From positions 26,956 through 90,955 of the forward strand of contig JAGXGC010000027.1 of assembly GCA_024636935.1 (NCBI GenBank): 64,000 bases of DNA, in the 5' to 3' direction. Position 1 is the stretch's first letter; each line of letters begins with the position of its first letter. A program made the position numbers and the translations under genes. Below, in pieces: positions 31,726 through 40,994 of this stretch. The DNA comes from Sideroxydans sp. (lineage in GTDB: Bacteria; Pseudomonadota; Gammaproteobacteria; Burkholderiales; Gallionellaceae). The notes beneath the pieces were generated by a model. It did no database searches and was not told the DNA's origin. It saw nothing but the letters and a program-made list of their open reading frames with translations.

Positions 31726-32003
31726 GGTTGCCCCTCATCACCATCGATACGCACCAGATGCATCTGGTCATTAGTCGGCAGGTGCATCTGTAATTGCTGA
31801 CGAGCGAGCTTCTCCACGCGTGTTGGCATCACCAACGTGCTCTGCTCGAGTTGCAATTTCCCCCACTCAACATCCATATGTTGCGCCCGTTCCTTTTCGT
31901 ACTGCAGATCCACAAACAACTTTCGTGCCTTGTGTTGGGAGGTGACAAGCCCCAACGCACATGCGATGACCACTACCAACAGCAATACATTCAGCCTAGC
32001 CAC
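31722..32003 (-). CDS. ftsL: cell division protein FtsL
   Basis: FtsL is a small bitopic protein that, with FtsB and FtsQ, activates FtsWI. The 93-residue protein has one membrane helix (about 4–22) followed by a heptad-rich coiled coil ([19 protein letters not shown]) and the conserved [15 protein letters not shown] segment. It starts at a GTG and overlaps the end of rsmH by eight bases. Sequence conservation in FtsL is low; size, topology and position are decisive. Confidence 0.9.
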   Translation of the reverse strand: MARLNVLLLVVVIACALGLVTSQHKARKLFVDLQYEKERAQHMDVEWGKLQLEQSTLVMPTRVEKLARQQLQMHLPTNDQMHLVRIDGDEGQP

Positions 32004-32928
32004 CCAGCCGCTCCGCCACTCTCAGCACCGCACTGCGTGCACGGGGATTGACCGCCAACTCCGCTTCCGATGCAAAGACCGGCTTGCCGACCAACTTGAT
32101 CTTTCCCTGCGGCACATCCACCGCGCGGATCGGTACGAACTTGGGCACCTTGTCGCCCTGCGCCATATCGCGCATGAATCGCTTCACGATGCGGTCTTCA
32201 AGAGAATGGAAGCTGATGATGGACATGCGCCCGCCTTCTTTCAGTTGTTCCACACACTGCGGAAGGATGTTCTCGAGCTCTTCGAGCTCGCGATTGATAT
32301 AAATCCGTATAGCCTGAAAGGTTCGCGTGGCCGGGTTCTTGCCCGGTTCGCGCGTGCGCACGCACTGCGCCACGATGTCGCAGAGTTGTTTGGTTGTCTC
32401 GATAGCCCGCTCCTGGCGCGCAGCAACAATCGTCCTTGCAACCTGCCTAGCAAACCGTTCTTCGCCGTAATCACGTATCACCTCCGCCAGTTCTTTTTCT
32501 TCCACTGTCGCCAGCCATTCCGCTGCCGTCTGCCCGCTACTCGTATCCATGCGCATATCCAGCGGCGCATCGAAACGAAAACTAAAACCGCGTTGCTCGT
32601 CGTCCAGTTGTGGTGAAGAAACACCCAAGTCCAACAGCACGCCATCCACCTTGCCAACGCCCAACTCTTGCAACACTTGCGCCAACTGCTCAAAACCTCG
32701 ATGCACCAACGTGAACCGCGCATCTTCGATCGCGCGGCCCGCTGCGATAGCGGCCAGATCTTTATCCAACGCGATCAAGCGACCTTGTGCTCCCAGCTGC
32801 TGCAAGATCAAGCGACTATGTCCGCCACGCCCGAAAGTGCCGTCAACATAGATGCCATTCGGCTTCACCTGCAGCGCTTCAACCGCCTCGCTCAACAGGA
32901 CGGTCGCATGCGCGAACGCCTCACTCAC
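31996..32928 (-). CDS. rsmH: 16S rRNA (cytosine-1402-N4)-methyltransferase
   Basis: RsmH (MraW) methylates N4 of C1402 in the 16S decoding centre. The 310-residue protein begins with [13 protein letters not shown] and has the SAM-binding start [44 protein letters not shown] helices and the C-terminal [18 protein letters not shown] with [14 protein letters not shown]. It overlaps mraZ by four bases. Confidence 0.96.
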   Translation of the reverse strand: MSEAFAHATVLLSEAVEALQVKPNGIYVDGTFGRGGHSRLILQQLGAQGRLIALDKDLAAIAAGRAIEDARFTLVHRGFEQLAQVLQELGVGKVDGVLLDLGVSSPQLDDEQRGFSFRFDAPLDMRMDTSSGQTAAEWLATVEEKELAEVIRDYGEERFARQVARTIVAARQERAIETTKQLCDIVAQCVRTREPGKNPATRTFQAIRIYINRELEELENILPQCVEQLKEGGRMSIISFHSLEDRIVKRFMRDMAQGDKVPKFVPIRAVDVPQGKIKLVGKPVFASEAELAVNPRARSAVLRVAERLGG

Positions 32929-33371
32929 AAGGTGAACCCCTCAAGCTCCGGCGGCAGATCGTCTATCGAGAAACTTGTCATCTTCTCGTATTGGGCCTGC
33001 CAACGTGCTTCGTCCCACAATTCGAATTTATTGCCCTGACCGACCAGCATCACGCGCTTATCAAGCTTGGCGTAATCACGCAGGGTCGCGGAGATAAGAA
33101 CCCGCCCAGCAGCATCCATAGCCACCTCTTCGGCATGGCCGACGAGGAAGCGCTGCAAAGCACGTATCTTTGGATTGAGCGCGGAAAGCTTCATCAGCTT
33201 CTCGCGGATAGGTTGCCATTCGGGCTGGGGATAGACCAACAGACAGCCATCTGCATCGGCAGTCAGCACCAACTGACCCGCGCAATGGGCCAGCAGCATG
33301 TCGCGATACCGCGTCGGTATCGTCAACCTGCCTTTGCCATCCAGATTAAATTGAGCCGCCCCTTGAAACAT
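32925..33371 (-). CDS. mraZ: transcriptional regulator MraZ
   Basis: MraZ is an AbrB-fold protein that, in E. coli, binds repeats upstream of its own operon and represses it. The 148-residue protein carries two MraZ domains: [17 protein letters not shown] (about 7–23) and [17 protein letters not shown] (about 86–102), each with the DxxGR motif. The start at 33371 has AAGGGG upstream. The matching DNA boxes and promoter lie directly in front, so autoregulation of the whole division operon is likely. Confidence 0.96.
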   Translation of the reverse strand: MFQGAAQFNLDGKGRLTIPTRYRDMLLAHCAGQLVLTADADGCLLVYPQPEWQPIREKLMKLSALNPKIRALQRFLVGHAEEVAMDAAGRVLISATLRDYAKLDKRVMLVGQGNKFELWDEARWQAQYEKMTSFSIDDLPPELEGFTL

Positions 33372-33380
33372 AAAACCCCT

Positions 33381-33420
33381 TGCCTCCCATTTATTCCCAC
33401 TTTTTACCACTGGGACCCAC
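33381..33420 (-). promoter_or_regulatory. four MraZ-binding boxes at 10-bp spacing
   Basis: On the minus strand four decamers follow each other without gaps, starting GTGGG, GTGGT, GTGGG and ATGGG. This is the TGGG-N-type direct repeat with 10-bp period bound by MraZ in E. coli, where three boxes are described. Here the second box is imperfect (TGGT). They lie between the promoter and the mraZ start, over or just behind the expected transcription start. Confidence 0.85.
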
Positions 33421-33447
33421 TATATTGAAAACAATGGGGTCGGTCAA
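33419..33447 (-). promoter_or_regulatory. promoter of the mra/dcw operon
   Basis: On the minus strand TTGACC (33447–33442) and TATAGT (33424–33419) are separated by exactly 17 bases. Transcription would begin near 33412, inside the MraZ boxes, which fits repression by MraZ. Confidence 0.75.
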
Positions 33448-33951
33448 GCAGGAAAATGGATTTTTTCTTTTCAGGACAAAGAGTTAGCGGCCCTCCTTAA
33501 TGAAAAACAAATATGCTTAAAAAGCAATGAATTGCACAAACTAGCTAAAGTTGTTTGTTACAGGGAGTGTTCTATCCAGCCTACAGGCCTATGCATTCTT
33601 GCATATTGTGTTGCGACTCTACGTCGACTGCCACAACAACTATTCAGGTGCATGCCAAAATCAACTTACTCAAAGGACACTCTCCAACGATCATAATAAT
33701 TGCGCTAATGAATAGGCCAGTTCGAGCGAGTCCAGGGCTGTATATAGACCTATATATGGGTGGCCTATATATAGGTCTATATACAAACGACATATTGTTA
33801 AACCCAATCGCTTCAGTTAAGTTTCCCCTCCCGTCAAGAGGGATAAATCCTCAAGGCCAGCACTTCACATAAAGGAAATATCGTGTTTCCCCATATCCAA
33901 TATGGAGAAGCACATGATTTCATTCCCCAACCAACATGAAAGGCGGCATCC
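33448..33951. other. AT-rich noncoding stretch before the lipoprotein genes
   Basis: I find no credible coding frame here. It holds the large palindrome at 33739–33785 and, near 33824, a short inverted repeat (CCCTC/GAGGG). It must also contain the promoter of the lipoprotein genes, which I cannot place with confidence. Composition is clearly more AT-rich than the division operon beside it. Confidence 0.5.
33739..33785. repeat. nested 19-bp inverted repeat
   Basis: TGTATATAGACCTATATAT and its exact reverse complement flank a nine-base loop (GGGTGGCCT). Each arm is itself a quasi-palindrome, TATATAG–AC–CTATATA. The unit could extrude as a cruciform or bind a dimeric regulator twice. No T-run follows in either direction, so it is not a standard terminator. 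It lies about 165 bases before the first lipoprotein gene. Confidence 0.8.
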
Positions 33952-34626
33952 ATGCGTTGTACGACTGCACTATTAACAGGCTGCATTCTTTCTACTGTAT
34001 TTCTATCCGGATGCGCCACTGAGAGCTCGCAGGCGCTGGCTACTCCCCAAGTCAATTCAGCACAAACAATCTATAACGGCCCCAAGTCTGCGCTTGTTGT
34101 TGGCAAGTTTGATAACCGCTCCAGCTTTATGCGCGGGCTTTTCTCTGACGGCGTAGATCGTCTAGGCAGCCAAGCCAAAACGATTTTGATTTCGCATTTA
34201 CAGCAATCGAATCACTTTTCCGTGATGGATCGCGAGAACATGCTGGAGTCCGAGTTTGAATCTGGATTAACGGGAAAAACACGAAAGATAAAAGGGGCGG
34301 AATTCATCGTTACAGGCGATGTAACCGAATTCGGTCGCAAGGAAGTCGGAGACCGCCAACTATTTGGGCTGCTGGGGCGCGGCAAAACACAAATCGCCTA
34401 TTCCAAAGTCACCCTAAATATCGTTAATGCTGAAACTTCTGAAGTCGTGTTCTCGGTGCAAGGCGCCGGAGAATACGCCCTCTCCAACCGCGAAGTTATC
34501 GGTTTTGGAGGCACTGCCAGTTACGACTCAACACTTAACGGAAAAGTGCTTGATCTTGCTATTCGCGAAGCTGTGAATCGACTTGTAGAAGGCGTCGATC
34601 AAGGCGTATTGAAATCTCAAAACTAA
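33952..34626 (+). CDS. CsgG/HfaB-family lipoprotein
   Basis: A 224-residue predicted lipoprotein: signal peptide with lipobox LSGC (Cys21), then a CsgG-like domain with ALVVGKFDNRSSF near the N-terminus, LISHLQQSNHFSVMDRENM, and GAEFIVTGDVTEFGRKE. CsgG forms the outer-membrane curli secretion channel. This shorter relative lacks evident curli partners (no csgA, csgB or csgE here), so a channel role is not shown. It heads three lipoprotein genes (CsgG-like, DUF4810, DUF799) found together in many proteobacteria and probably acting at the outer membrane. AAGG lies eight bases before the start. Confidence 0.82.
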   Translation: MRCTTALLTGCILSTVFLSGCATESSQALATPQVNSAQTIYNGPKSALVVGKFDNRSSFMRGLFSDGVDRLGSQAKTILISHLQQSNHFSVMDRENMLESEFESGLTGKTRKIKGAEFIVTGDVTEFGRKEVGDRQLFGLLGRGKTQIAYSKVTLNIVNAETSEVVFSVQGAGEYALSNREVIGFGGTASYDSTLNGKVLDLAIREAVNRLVEGVDQGVLKSQN

Positions 34627-34644
34627 ATTGAAAGCACCCTTCAA

Positions 34645-34992
34645 ATGAAAAAAATCGTCATACCACTTCTGCTTGCCTTAAGCGCGTTAACCGGTTGCTC
34701 ATCACCACACACCATGTACCACTGGGGCAATTACGAAGAGCAGATATATTCCAACTATTCTGAACCGGGAAAACTAACGCCGGAGCAACAACTAACCGAT
34801 CTCGAGAACGATGCCCAACTCATGCAAACAAACAAGTCGGCCGCCCCTCCGGGCTTTCATGCGCAGCTAGGTTATTTGTATTTCCAGACCGGCAAGACTG
34901 ACCATGCTCTGCAGGCATTCGAGACTGAAAAAAAGCTATATCCAGAATCTAGCGTTTATATGAACCGACTGATTGCGCGTCTCTCTCACTAA
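34645..34992 (+). CDS. DUF4810 lipoprotein
   Basis: A 115-residue lipoprotein with lipobox LTGC (Cys18), then HTMYHWGNYEEQIYSNY, the recognisable start of DUF4810. The helical rest, ending AQLGYLYFQTGKTDHALQAF, has the look of a single TPR unit. It lies 18 bases behind the CsgG-like gene and eight before the DUF799 gene, clearly one operon. Function unknown. Confidence 0.82.
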   Translation: MKKIVIPLLLALSALTGCSSPHTMYHWGNYEEQIYSNYSEPGKLTPEQQLTDLENDAQLMQTNKSAAPPGFHAQLGYLYFQTGKTDHALQAFETEKKLYPESSVYMNRLIARLSH

Positions 34993-35000
34993 GGAAAATA

Positions 35001-35660
35001 ATGTTCAATATCATCAAGCGAACCCTATTGTGCATCGCAGCCTTTTCACTCGTTGCATGCGCCACCCCGGCAACCAAAGACTACTCAGCCTTCAAGCAAA
35101 GCAAGCCGCGCTCTATTGTCGTGCTCCCACCGCTCAACAACTCCCCCGACATAAATGCAACATACAGCGTGCTATCTACGGTAACGCAGCCTTTATCGGA
35201 AGCCGGCTACTATGTCTTCCCAGTAGCGCTGGTTGATCAAACCTTCAGAGAAAATGGCATGTCCAATCCGGGTGAAATGCATCAAGCCCCCTTAACTAAA
35301 ATCCGTGAAGTATTTGGCGCGGACTCTGCGCTGTATATAACCATCAGCAATTACGGCACTTCATATAAGGTTGTTAGTAGCGATATCGTTGTTACCGCCA
35401 GTGCAAATCTTATCGATGTTCGCAATGGACAATTGCTATGGGAAGGCACGGCTTCGGCATCGGATGCAGAAGGAAAGAATAATCAAGGAGGGATTGCCTC
35501 ACTTCTGATTGCAGCAGTGGTAAAACAAGTAGTGAGCAATGTGTCAGGCGACGGCCCAAGTCACCGAATCGCCCGTGTCGCCAGCAATCGACTACTGACC
35601 GCACAACCCAATGGTCTTTTGTATGGTCCGCGATCAAACATGTATGAAAAAGACCGCTAG
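35001..35660 (+). CDS. DUF799 (GNA1162-like) lipoprotein
   Basis: A 219-residue lipoprotein with lipobox LVAC (Cys20), followed by RSIVVLPPLNNSPDINATYS, YYVFPVALVDQTFRENG and ITISNYGTSYKVV, which mark DUF799. The meningococcal member GNA1162 has an anticodon-binding/TolB-like fold and is surface-associated; its locus carries the same three families. It is the last gene of this operon and is followed by a strong bidirectional hairpin. Function remains unproven. Confidence 0.82.
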   Translation: MFNIIKRTLLCIAAFSLVACATPATKDYSAFKQSKPRSIVVLPPLNNSPDINATYSVLSTVTQPLSEAGYYVFPVALVDQTFRENGMSNPGEMHQAPLTKIREVFGADSALYITISNYGTSYKVVSSDIVVTASANLIDVRNGQLLWEGTASASDAEGKNNQGGIASLLIAAVVKQVVSNVSGDGPSHRIARVASNRLLTAQPNGLLYGPRSNMYEKDR

Positions 35661-35705
35661 TAAATTCAAGTAAGCAAAGCTGGTAACTCATTCGAGAACA
35701 GCATT

Positions 35706-35747
35706 GAAAAGGCGAATTATTTTCATCTGCAAACAATTCGCCTTTTC
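35706..35747. terminator. bidirectional terminator between DUF799 gene and mltA
   Basis: GAAAAGGCGAATT and AATTCGCCTTTTC form a perfect 13-bp stem around a 16-base loop. The stem ends in TTTT on both strands, and it lies between two converging genes, so it can stop transcription from both sides. Confidence 0.75.
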
Positions 35748-35758
35748 AGTTATGTGAA

Positions 35759-36934
35759 TCAGTTCAGAGCCGGCTCGCTGCCTTTTGGAAACAGCACCCA
35801 CATGCGGCCGCGCTGTTTCATGCGTCCCGCCTTGGCACCGGCCATCTCACCGAAGCCCCAGAAGAAATCGGCACGGACAGCACCTTTGATGGCACCGCCG
35901 GTGTCCTGCGCAAACATGAGGCGATTGAGCGGCTCCTCAGTATTGGGCTGAGTGGTGGATAAGAACACCGGCACGCCGAGCGGCATGGTGCGCCGATCGA
36001 CCGCGATGCTGTATTCATTGGTGAGTGGTACGCCCAAAGCGCCCACAGGGCCGGAAATAGCATCCGGCAATTCGCGGAAGAACACATAGCTGGGATTGTG
36101 ACCCAGTAGCACTGTCAATCGATCCGGATTCATTTCCGCCCAACGCTTGATGCTTTGCATCGAAGCCTGATCCGCCGTCATTTCTCCCATATCAATCAAG
36201 CGACGCCCGATAGAAGCATATGGATGCCCGTTCTGATCGGCGTAACCGATCTTGACCCTTGTGCCATCTTCCAACTGGATACGGCCCGAACCTTGTATCT
36301 GCAGGAAGAAGAGCTCGACTTCATTCTCCACCCACAGGAAGGCATGGCCCTGTAGCGCCTCGGCCTGACCGGCATCGATCTCGGCACGATTGAAATAAGG
36401 CACTACGCGTTTTCCATCCAAACGTCCGCGCACGCGCTTGCCACGGAATTCCGGATACAGCTCACCCATGTCGACTTCCAACATATCTTCAGGTGGCGCA
36501 TAGATGGGATAGGGATATTTGGCACTCTTTTTGCGACTGCCATGCAGCAACGGTTCGTAATAACCGGTGACCAGTCCGGTATCTGTACCGTCCGGATTGA
36601 GGATGCGATAGGGCGTGAACCATGTCTCATAGAAAGTACGCTGCGCCATCAGGTCGTCCGGCGCGACGGCTTTTGCCGCATCACAGATCGGCAGCCACAA
36701 AGTCTTAAAGCGGAGTGCGCGGCAACTCTGCTCTAACGCCGGCCATGAGGCGGGCAGCTCCTGATTCAGCCAGTCCGGCAGCTCTTTCCAAGTCGCCAAC
36801 ATGAAATCGGGCGAAACCTTACCGACCGGCGGCACAGGCTCGATCACGGTAGGCTTGAAGATATTACAGGCTGACAACCAGACACTGAGAACCAGCAACA
36901 AGGCCAGATTACGAACTGGGAAAAGAGGCTTCAT
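35759..36934 (-). CDS. mltA: membrane-bound lytic transglycosylase A
   Basis: MltA cleaves the glycan strands of murein, forming 1,6-anhydro ends, from the inner face of the outer membrane. The 391-residue protein is a lipoprotein (LSAC lipobox, Cys23). It has the MltA segments TGYYEPLLHGSR and VENEVELFFLQIQGSG, and the C-terminal 3D domain with three conserved aspartates (AQDTGGAIKGAVRADFFWG). Length is normal. ApaG is encoded 10 bases upstream on the same strand. Confidence 0.94.
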   Translation of the reverse strand: MKPLFPVRNLALLLVLSVWLSACNIFKPTVIEPVPPVGKVSPDFMLATWKELPDWLNQELPASWPALEQSCRALRFKTLWLPICDAAKAVAPDDLMAQRTFYETWFTPYRILNPDGTDTGLVTGYYEPLLHGSRKKSAKYPYPIYAPPEDMLEVDMGELYPEFRGKRVRGRLDGKRVVPYFNRAEIDAGQAEALQGHAFLWVENEVELFFLQIQGSGRIQLEDGTRVKIGYADQNGHPYASIGRRLIDMGEMTADQASMQSIKRWAEMNPDRLTVLLGHNPSYVFFRELPDAISGPVGALGVPLTNEYSIAVDRRTMPLGVPVFLSTTQPNTEEPLNRLMFAQDTGGAIKGAVRADFFWGFGEMAGAKAGRMKQRGRMWVLFPKGSEPALN

Positions 36935-36944
36935 TGTTTCCTAT

Positions 36945-37328
36945 CTAATGCAGCGTGCGCGGCACACTTAAAACGAACTGGGGCACGGGAACCGTGAACT
37001 CGCCACCATCCAACACTTGCATGCGGTAGCTGCCAGACATTGTACCCACTTGGGTGGCCAATACGGTACCGCTGGAATATTCGAACTTATCACCCGGCTT
37101 GATCAGCGGCTGCTCACCGACCACTCCTTTGCCTTTCACTTCTTGCACATGATCGTTGGAATCCGTGATGATCCAGTGACGACTCAACAGCTGCACCGCA
37201 TGCGAGCCCTGATTGGTGATGGTAATGGTGTAGGAGAAAACGAAGCGATTTTCGGCTTCGTCAGACTGTTCCGCCAGATGCCGTACCTGCACGGCAACGT
37301 GAATGCGATATTGAGAAGAATCTTCCAT
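36945..37328 (-). CDS. apaG: Co2+/Mg2+ efflux-linked protein ApaG
   Basis: ApaG is a small fibronectin-III-like protein; its exact role is uncertain (linked to Co2+ resistance and Ap4A metabolism in enterobacteria). The 127-residue protein has FSYTITITNQGSHAVQLLSRHW, GKGVVGEQPLIKPGDKFEYSSG and MSGSYRMQVLDG, all near-invariant in the family. It is divergent from rpe (113 bases) and directly ahead of mltA. Confidence 0.95.
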   Translation of the reverse strand: MEDSSQYRIHVAVQVRHLAEQSDEAENRFVFSYTITITNQGSHAVQLLSRHWIITDSNDHVQEVKGKGVVGEQPLIKPGDKFEYSSGTVLATQVGTMSGSYRMQVLDGGEFTVPVPQFVLSVPRTLH

Positions 37329-37441
37329 CGCAGCATTTCACCGTATTTTGCGTTACATGACAAGCCGCACAGCGGAGAGTGGCGCATTTCAGGTAAAATG
37401 CACGTCTAAAATTTAAACCCCTCTTAATAAAAGGAACTCTC

Positions 37442-38131
37442 ATGGATTATCAAATCGCCCCCTCCATCCTCTCCGCAAACTTCGCCATGCTGGGTCAGGA
37501 AGTGGACAACGTACTGGCCTCCGGCGCAGACATCGTGCACTTCGACGTGATGGACAACCACTATGTTCCTAACCTGACCATCGGCCCTCTGGTCTGCGAA
37601 GCGCTGCGCAAGCATGGCGTGACTGCCGATATCGACGTGCACCTGATGGTCAAGCCGGTGGATCGCATCATCCCCGACTTCGCCAAAGCTGGCGCGACTT
37701 ACATCACTTTCCACCCGGAAGCTTCCGAGCACATCGATCGCACCATCGGCATGATCAAGGAACTCGGCTGCAAGGCCGGCCTAGTGTTCAATCCAGCCAC
37801 ACCGCTGGACATCCTTGAATACACCCTGCCCAAGCTGGACATGGTGTTGTTGATGTCGGTCAACCCAGGCTTCGGTGGTCAGAAGTTCATCCCTCACGTT
37901 TTGGACAAGGCTCGCAAAGTGCGCGCCATGATCGACGCAGGCGGTTACAACTGCCGCCTGGAGATCGACGGCGGCGTCGGCCCGGCCAACATCAAAGAAG
38001 TGGCTGAAGCAGGTGTGGATACATTCGTGGCAGGCTCTGCTGTGTTCGGCAAAAAGAACGACAAAGACGCTAACCACTACAACACCATCATCGCTGAGCT
38101 GCGCGCTGAGCTGGCCAAAGTCGGCAAGTAA
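37442..38131 (+). CDS. rpe: ribulose-phosphate 3-epimerase
   Basis: Rpe interconverts ribulose 5-phosphate and xylulose 5-phosphate in the pentose phosphate and Calvin cycles. The 229-residue TIM barrel has [48 protein letters not shown] and [14 protein letters not shown] with the catalytic aspartates and histidines. AAAAGGA precedes the start. The product xylulose 5-phosphate is also the substrate of the phosphoketolase encoded at 51–53 kb. The stop overlaps gph by one base. Confidence 0.96.
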   Translation: MDYQIAPSILSANFAMLGQEVDNVLASGADIVHFDVMDNHYVPNLTIGPLVCEALRKHGVTADIDVHLMVKPVDRIIPDFAKAGATYITFHPEASEHIDRTIGMIKELGCKAGLVFNPATPLDILEYTLPKLDMVLLMSVNPGFGGQKFIPHVLDKARKVRAMIDAGGYNCRLEIDGGVGPANIKEVAEAGVDTFVAGSAVFGKKNDKDANHYNTIIAELRAELAKVGK

Positions 38132-38817
38132 TGGCGTTCAAGGACTTCCCGCTGGCCGTGTCGGCCATCGTCATCGATCTGGACGGTACGCTGATGCATA
38201 CCGCGCCGGAGTTGGCAGAATCCGCCAATCGCATGTTGCGTGACATGGGCCGTGCGCCCGTGTCGCAAGACCTGCTGATGAGCTACATCGGCAACGGCGT
38301 GCACTGGCTGGTGAAGCGTGCGCTGACAGGCGACATGCATGCCGAGCCGGATGCCGCGCTGTTCGATGAAGCACTGCCGATCTTTGAAAAGCATTACACC
38401 GAGCTGGCTTGCGAGAGCAAGACGTTCACCAATGTGGTGCAAGGTCTGGATGCGATGAAGGCAGCGGGCTTCCGTTTGGGTTGCATCACCAACAAAGTGA
38501 TGCGCTATACCGACCCGATCCTGAAAGCCTCCGGCCTCGCGCCGTATTTCGAGATCGTGATCGCGGGCGACACCCTGCCCGAGAAGAAGCCGCACCCGAT
38601 GCCTTTGCTGCACGCGGCAAAATTCTTCGGCTGTGCCATCGAGAATCTGCTGCTGGTCGGCGATTCATTGAGTGATGCACAAGCGGCACGTGCCGCAGGA
38701 TGTCCCATCATCTGCGTGCCTTACGGCTACAATCACGGCGAACCGGTCGAAACATTGAACGTGGATGCTGTCATCCCCGATCTGACCTTGGTATTGCCAC
38801 TCATCAAAAAACTTTGA
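38131..38817 (+). CDS. gph: phosphoglycolate phosphatase
   Basis: Gph dephosphorylates 2-phosphoglycolate arising from Rubisco oxygenation or DNA repair. The 228-residue HAD enzyme has the nucleophile motif IDLDGTLMHT (residues about 13–22), the helical cap typical of subfamily IA, GCITNKVMRYTDP (motif II/III region) and LLVGDSLSDAQAARAAG (motif IV). The order rpe–gph–trpE is standard in betaproteobacteria. The start TAATG overlaps the rpe stop, and the stop is only one base before the trp leader ATG. Confidence 0.93.
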   Translation: MAFKDFPLAVSAIVIDLDGTLMHTAPELAESANRMLRDMGRAPVSQDLLMSYIGNGVHWLVKRALTGDMHAEPDAALFDEALPIFEKHYTELACESKTFTNVVQGLDAMKAAGFRLGCITNKVMRYTDPILKASGLAPYFEIVIAGDTLPEKKPHPMPLLHAAKFFGCAIENLLLVGDSLSDAQAARAAGCPIICVPYGYNHGEPVETLNVDAVIPDLTLVLPLIKKL

Positions 38818-38818
38818 C

Positions 38819-38866
38819 ATGACACATACAGACCTCTCTTTGAAGACGACCTACTGGCGATGGTGA
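38819..38866 (+). CDS. trpL: candidate trp leader peptide (15 residues, ends WRW)
   Basis: A short frame reads MTHTDLSLKTTYWRW then stop, 61 bases before trpE. Two of its last three codons are tryptophan, the classic layout of an attenuation leader. It has no good ribosome site of its own; its ATG begins one base after the gph stop, so re-initiation by ribosomes leaving gph would be needed. Two Trp codons in 15 are unlikely by chance but not decisive. Confidence 0.5.
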   Translation: MTHTDLSLKTTYWRW

Positions 38867-38925
38867 TCCTGCATCACCGGACGACATGTCCGCCCATGGT
38901 CATTGAAAAAACTTTAGAGAGGTCT
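38830..38925 (+). promoter_or_regulatory. trp leader RNA structure covering the trpE ribosome site
   Basis: AGACCTCTCT (38830–38839, within the leader peptide frame) is the exact reverse complement of AGAGAGGTCT (38916–38925), which contains the trpE Shine-Dalgarno sequence. Between them GGTGAT/ATCACC (38862–38867 with 38873–38878) and CGGAC/GTCCG form smaller stems, the first one overlapping the last Trp codon. There is no T-run before trpE, so this looks like control of translation start rather than a classic intrinsic terminator. Confidence 0.45.
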
Positions 38926-38927
38926 TT

Positions 38928-40415
38928 ATGCTGTCCCCTATCACCCAAGAAGAATTCAACGCGCTAGCCGCACAAGGCTACAACCGCATCCCGCTGGTCG
39001 CCGAGACTTTCGCCGATCTCGACACACCGTTAGCGCTGTATCTCAAGCTGGCCAACAAGCCGTTCTCCTATCTGCTCGAATCGGTACAGGGTGGCGAACG
39101 CTTCGGCCGCTATTCCTTCATCGGTCTGCCAGCCGAGACACACATCTCGGTACGCGGGCAGAACGTCACACTGAGCACACCGCGGGGTAAGACCACGCAG
39201 CACGCCGACAAGCCACTCGACTTCATCAGCGACTACCAGAAACGTTTCAAGGTCGCGCCATTGTCCGGCCTGCCACGTTTCACTGGCGGACTAGCAGGCT
39301 ACTTCGGTTACGACACGGTGCGTTACATCGAACCGCGACTGGCCAAGACACAGAAGCCGGATACGCTGGGCACGCCCGACATCCTGCTGATGCTGACTGA
39401 GCAACTCGCAGTCATCGACAACCTGTCCGGCAAGCTCACTTTCATCGTCTATGTCGATCCGGCACAGGACGACGCTTACTCGCTCGGACGAGATCGTCTG
39501 CGCGAACTGGTCAGCATGATGCGACGCCCGGCAGAGATCCCGTTCGCACCACCAGCCGAACAGGTCGAAGCGAAATCGGAGTTCGGTGAAGCCGCCTTCA
39601 AAGCGGCGGTAGAAAAGTCCAAGCAATACATCTTCGACGGCGACATCATGCAAGTGGTGATATCGCAGCGCATGTCGCAGCCCTTCCCGGCTTCGCCATT
39701 GTCGCTGTATCGCGCGCTGCGCAGCATCAATCCTTCCCCCTACATGTTCTATTACGACATGGGCGATCATCATGTGGTCGGTTCTTCGCCAGAGATATTG
39801 GCGCGACTGGAAGGCGAGATGGTCACCGTGCGCCCCATCGCTGGAACACGTCCGCGCGGCAAGACAGCGGAACAAGATGTCGCACTCGCTGAAGAATTAT
39901 TGGCCGACCCGAAAGAACTGGCCGAGCACCTGATGCTGATCGACCTCGGCCGCAACGACATCGGCCGCGTAGCAGAACACGGCACAGTGAAGCTCACCGA
40001 CAAGATGGTGATCGAACGTTATTCGCACGTGATGCATATCGTCTCCAACGTCGAAGCCAAGTTGAAGCAAGGTCTGGATGCGATGGACGTGCTGAAAGCC
40101 ACCTTCCCCGCAGGAACTGTTTCTGGCGCAGCGAAAGTGCGCGCGATGGAGATCATCGACGAACTGGAACCTTCCAAGCGCGGCATCTATGCCGGAGCGG
40201 TCGGCTACCTCGGCTTCAATGGTGACATGGATGTCGCCATCGCATTACGCACTGCCGTCGTGAAAGACAAGACGCTCTACGTGCAAGCGGGCGCAGGCAT
40301 CGTTGCCGATTCCAACCCCGACAGCGAATGGATGGAAACGCAGAACAAGGCACGCGCGGTATTGCGCGCGGCCGAGATGGTGATGGACGGGCTCGATGCC
40401 CAGAACCACCGCTAG
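38928..40415 (+). CDS. trpE: anthranilate synthase component I
   Basis: TrpE makes anthranilate from chorismate with ammonia supplied by TrpG. The 495-residue protein has the N-terminal feedback domain with [18 protein letters not shown] (the LLES element binds tryptophan), and the chorismate-binding core with [36 protein letters not shown] and [20 protein letters not shown] lies five bases before the start and can be hidden by the leader fold. trpG follows nine bases later. Confidence 0.96.
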   Translation: MLSPITQEEFNALAAQGYNRIPLVAETFADLDTPLALYLKLANKPFSYLLESVQGGERFGRYSFIGLPAETHISVRGQNVTLSTPRGKTTQHADKPLDFISDYQKRFKVAPLSGLPRFTGGLAGYFGYDTVRYIEPRLAKTQKPDTLGTPDILLMLTEQLAVIDNLSGKLTFIVYVDPAQDDAYSLGRDRLRELVSMMRRPAEIPFAPPAEQVEAKSEFGEAAFKAAVEKSKQYIFDGDIMQVVISQRMSQPFPASPLSLYRALRSINPSPYMFYYDMGDHHVVGSSPEILARLEGEMVTVRPIAGTRPRGKTAEQDVALAEELLADPKELAEHLMLIDLGRNDIGRVAEHGTVKLTDKMVIERYSHVMHIVSNVEAKLKQGLDAMDVLKATFPAGTVSGAAKVRAMEIIDELEPSKRGIYAGAVGYLGFNGDMDVAIALRTAVVKDKTLYVQAGAGIVADSNPDSEWMETQNKARAVLRAAEMVMDGLDAQNHR

Positions 40416-40424
40416 GAGAACACT

Positions 40425-40994
40425 ATGCTATTGATGATAGACAACTACGATTCCTTCACCTACAACCTGGTGCAGTACTTCGCCGAACTCGGCGCGGATG
40501 TGATGGTGAAGCGCAACGACGAGATCACTGTCGAAGAGATCGCGCAGATGAACCCGCAGCATCTGGTCATCTCGCCCGGCCCTTGCACACCGAACGAAGC
40601 CGGCATCTCGGTCGCCGCCATCAAACAATACGCTGGCAAGATTCCGCTGCTGGGGGTGTGCCTCGGCCACCAGAGTATCGGCCAGGCTTTCGGCGGCAAG
40701 ATCATCCACGCCAAGACATTGATGCACGGCAAGACCTCGCTGATCAACCACAACAGCAACAGCGTGTTCACCGGCCTGCCAAATCCGTTCACCGCCACAC
40801 GCTACCATTCGCTGGTGATCGAGCGCGAGACGCTGCCCGATTGTCTGGAGATCACGGCTTGGACTGACGACAACGAGATCATGGGCGTGCGTCACAAGAC
40901 CTTGCCGGTACACGGCGTACAGTTCCATCCTGAGTCCATCCTCACCGAACACGGACACGACATGCTGAAGAACTTTCTGGAGGGCAAACCATGA
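40425..40994 (+). CDS. trpG: anthranilate synthase component II (glutamine amidotransferase)
   Basis: TrpG releases ammonia from glutamine for TrpE; in some species it also serves PabB. The 189-residue class I amidotransferase begins [15 protein letters not shown] and has [13 protein letters not shown], the nucleophile cysteine in [15 protein letters not shown], and the His–Glu pair in [12 protein letters not shown]. Its stop overlaps trpD by four bases. Confidence 0.96.
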   Translation: MLLMIDNYDSFTYNLVQYFAELGADVMVKRNDEITVEEIAQMNPQHLVISPGPCTPNEAGISVAAIKQYAGKIPLLGVCLGHQSIGQAFGGKIIHAKTLMHGKTSLINHNSNSVFTGLPNPFTATRYHSLVIERETLPDCLEITAWTDDNEIMGVRHKTLPVHGVQFHPESILTEHGHDMLKNFLEGKP

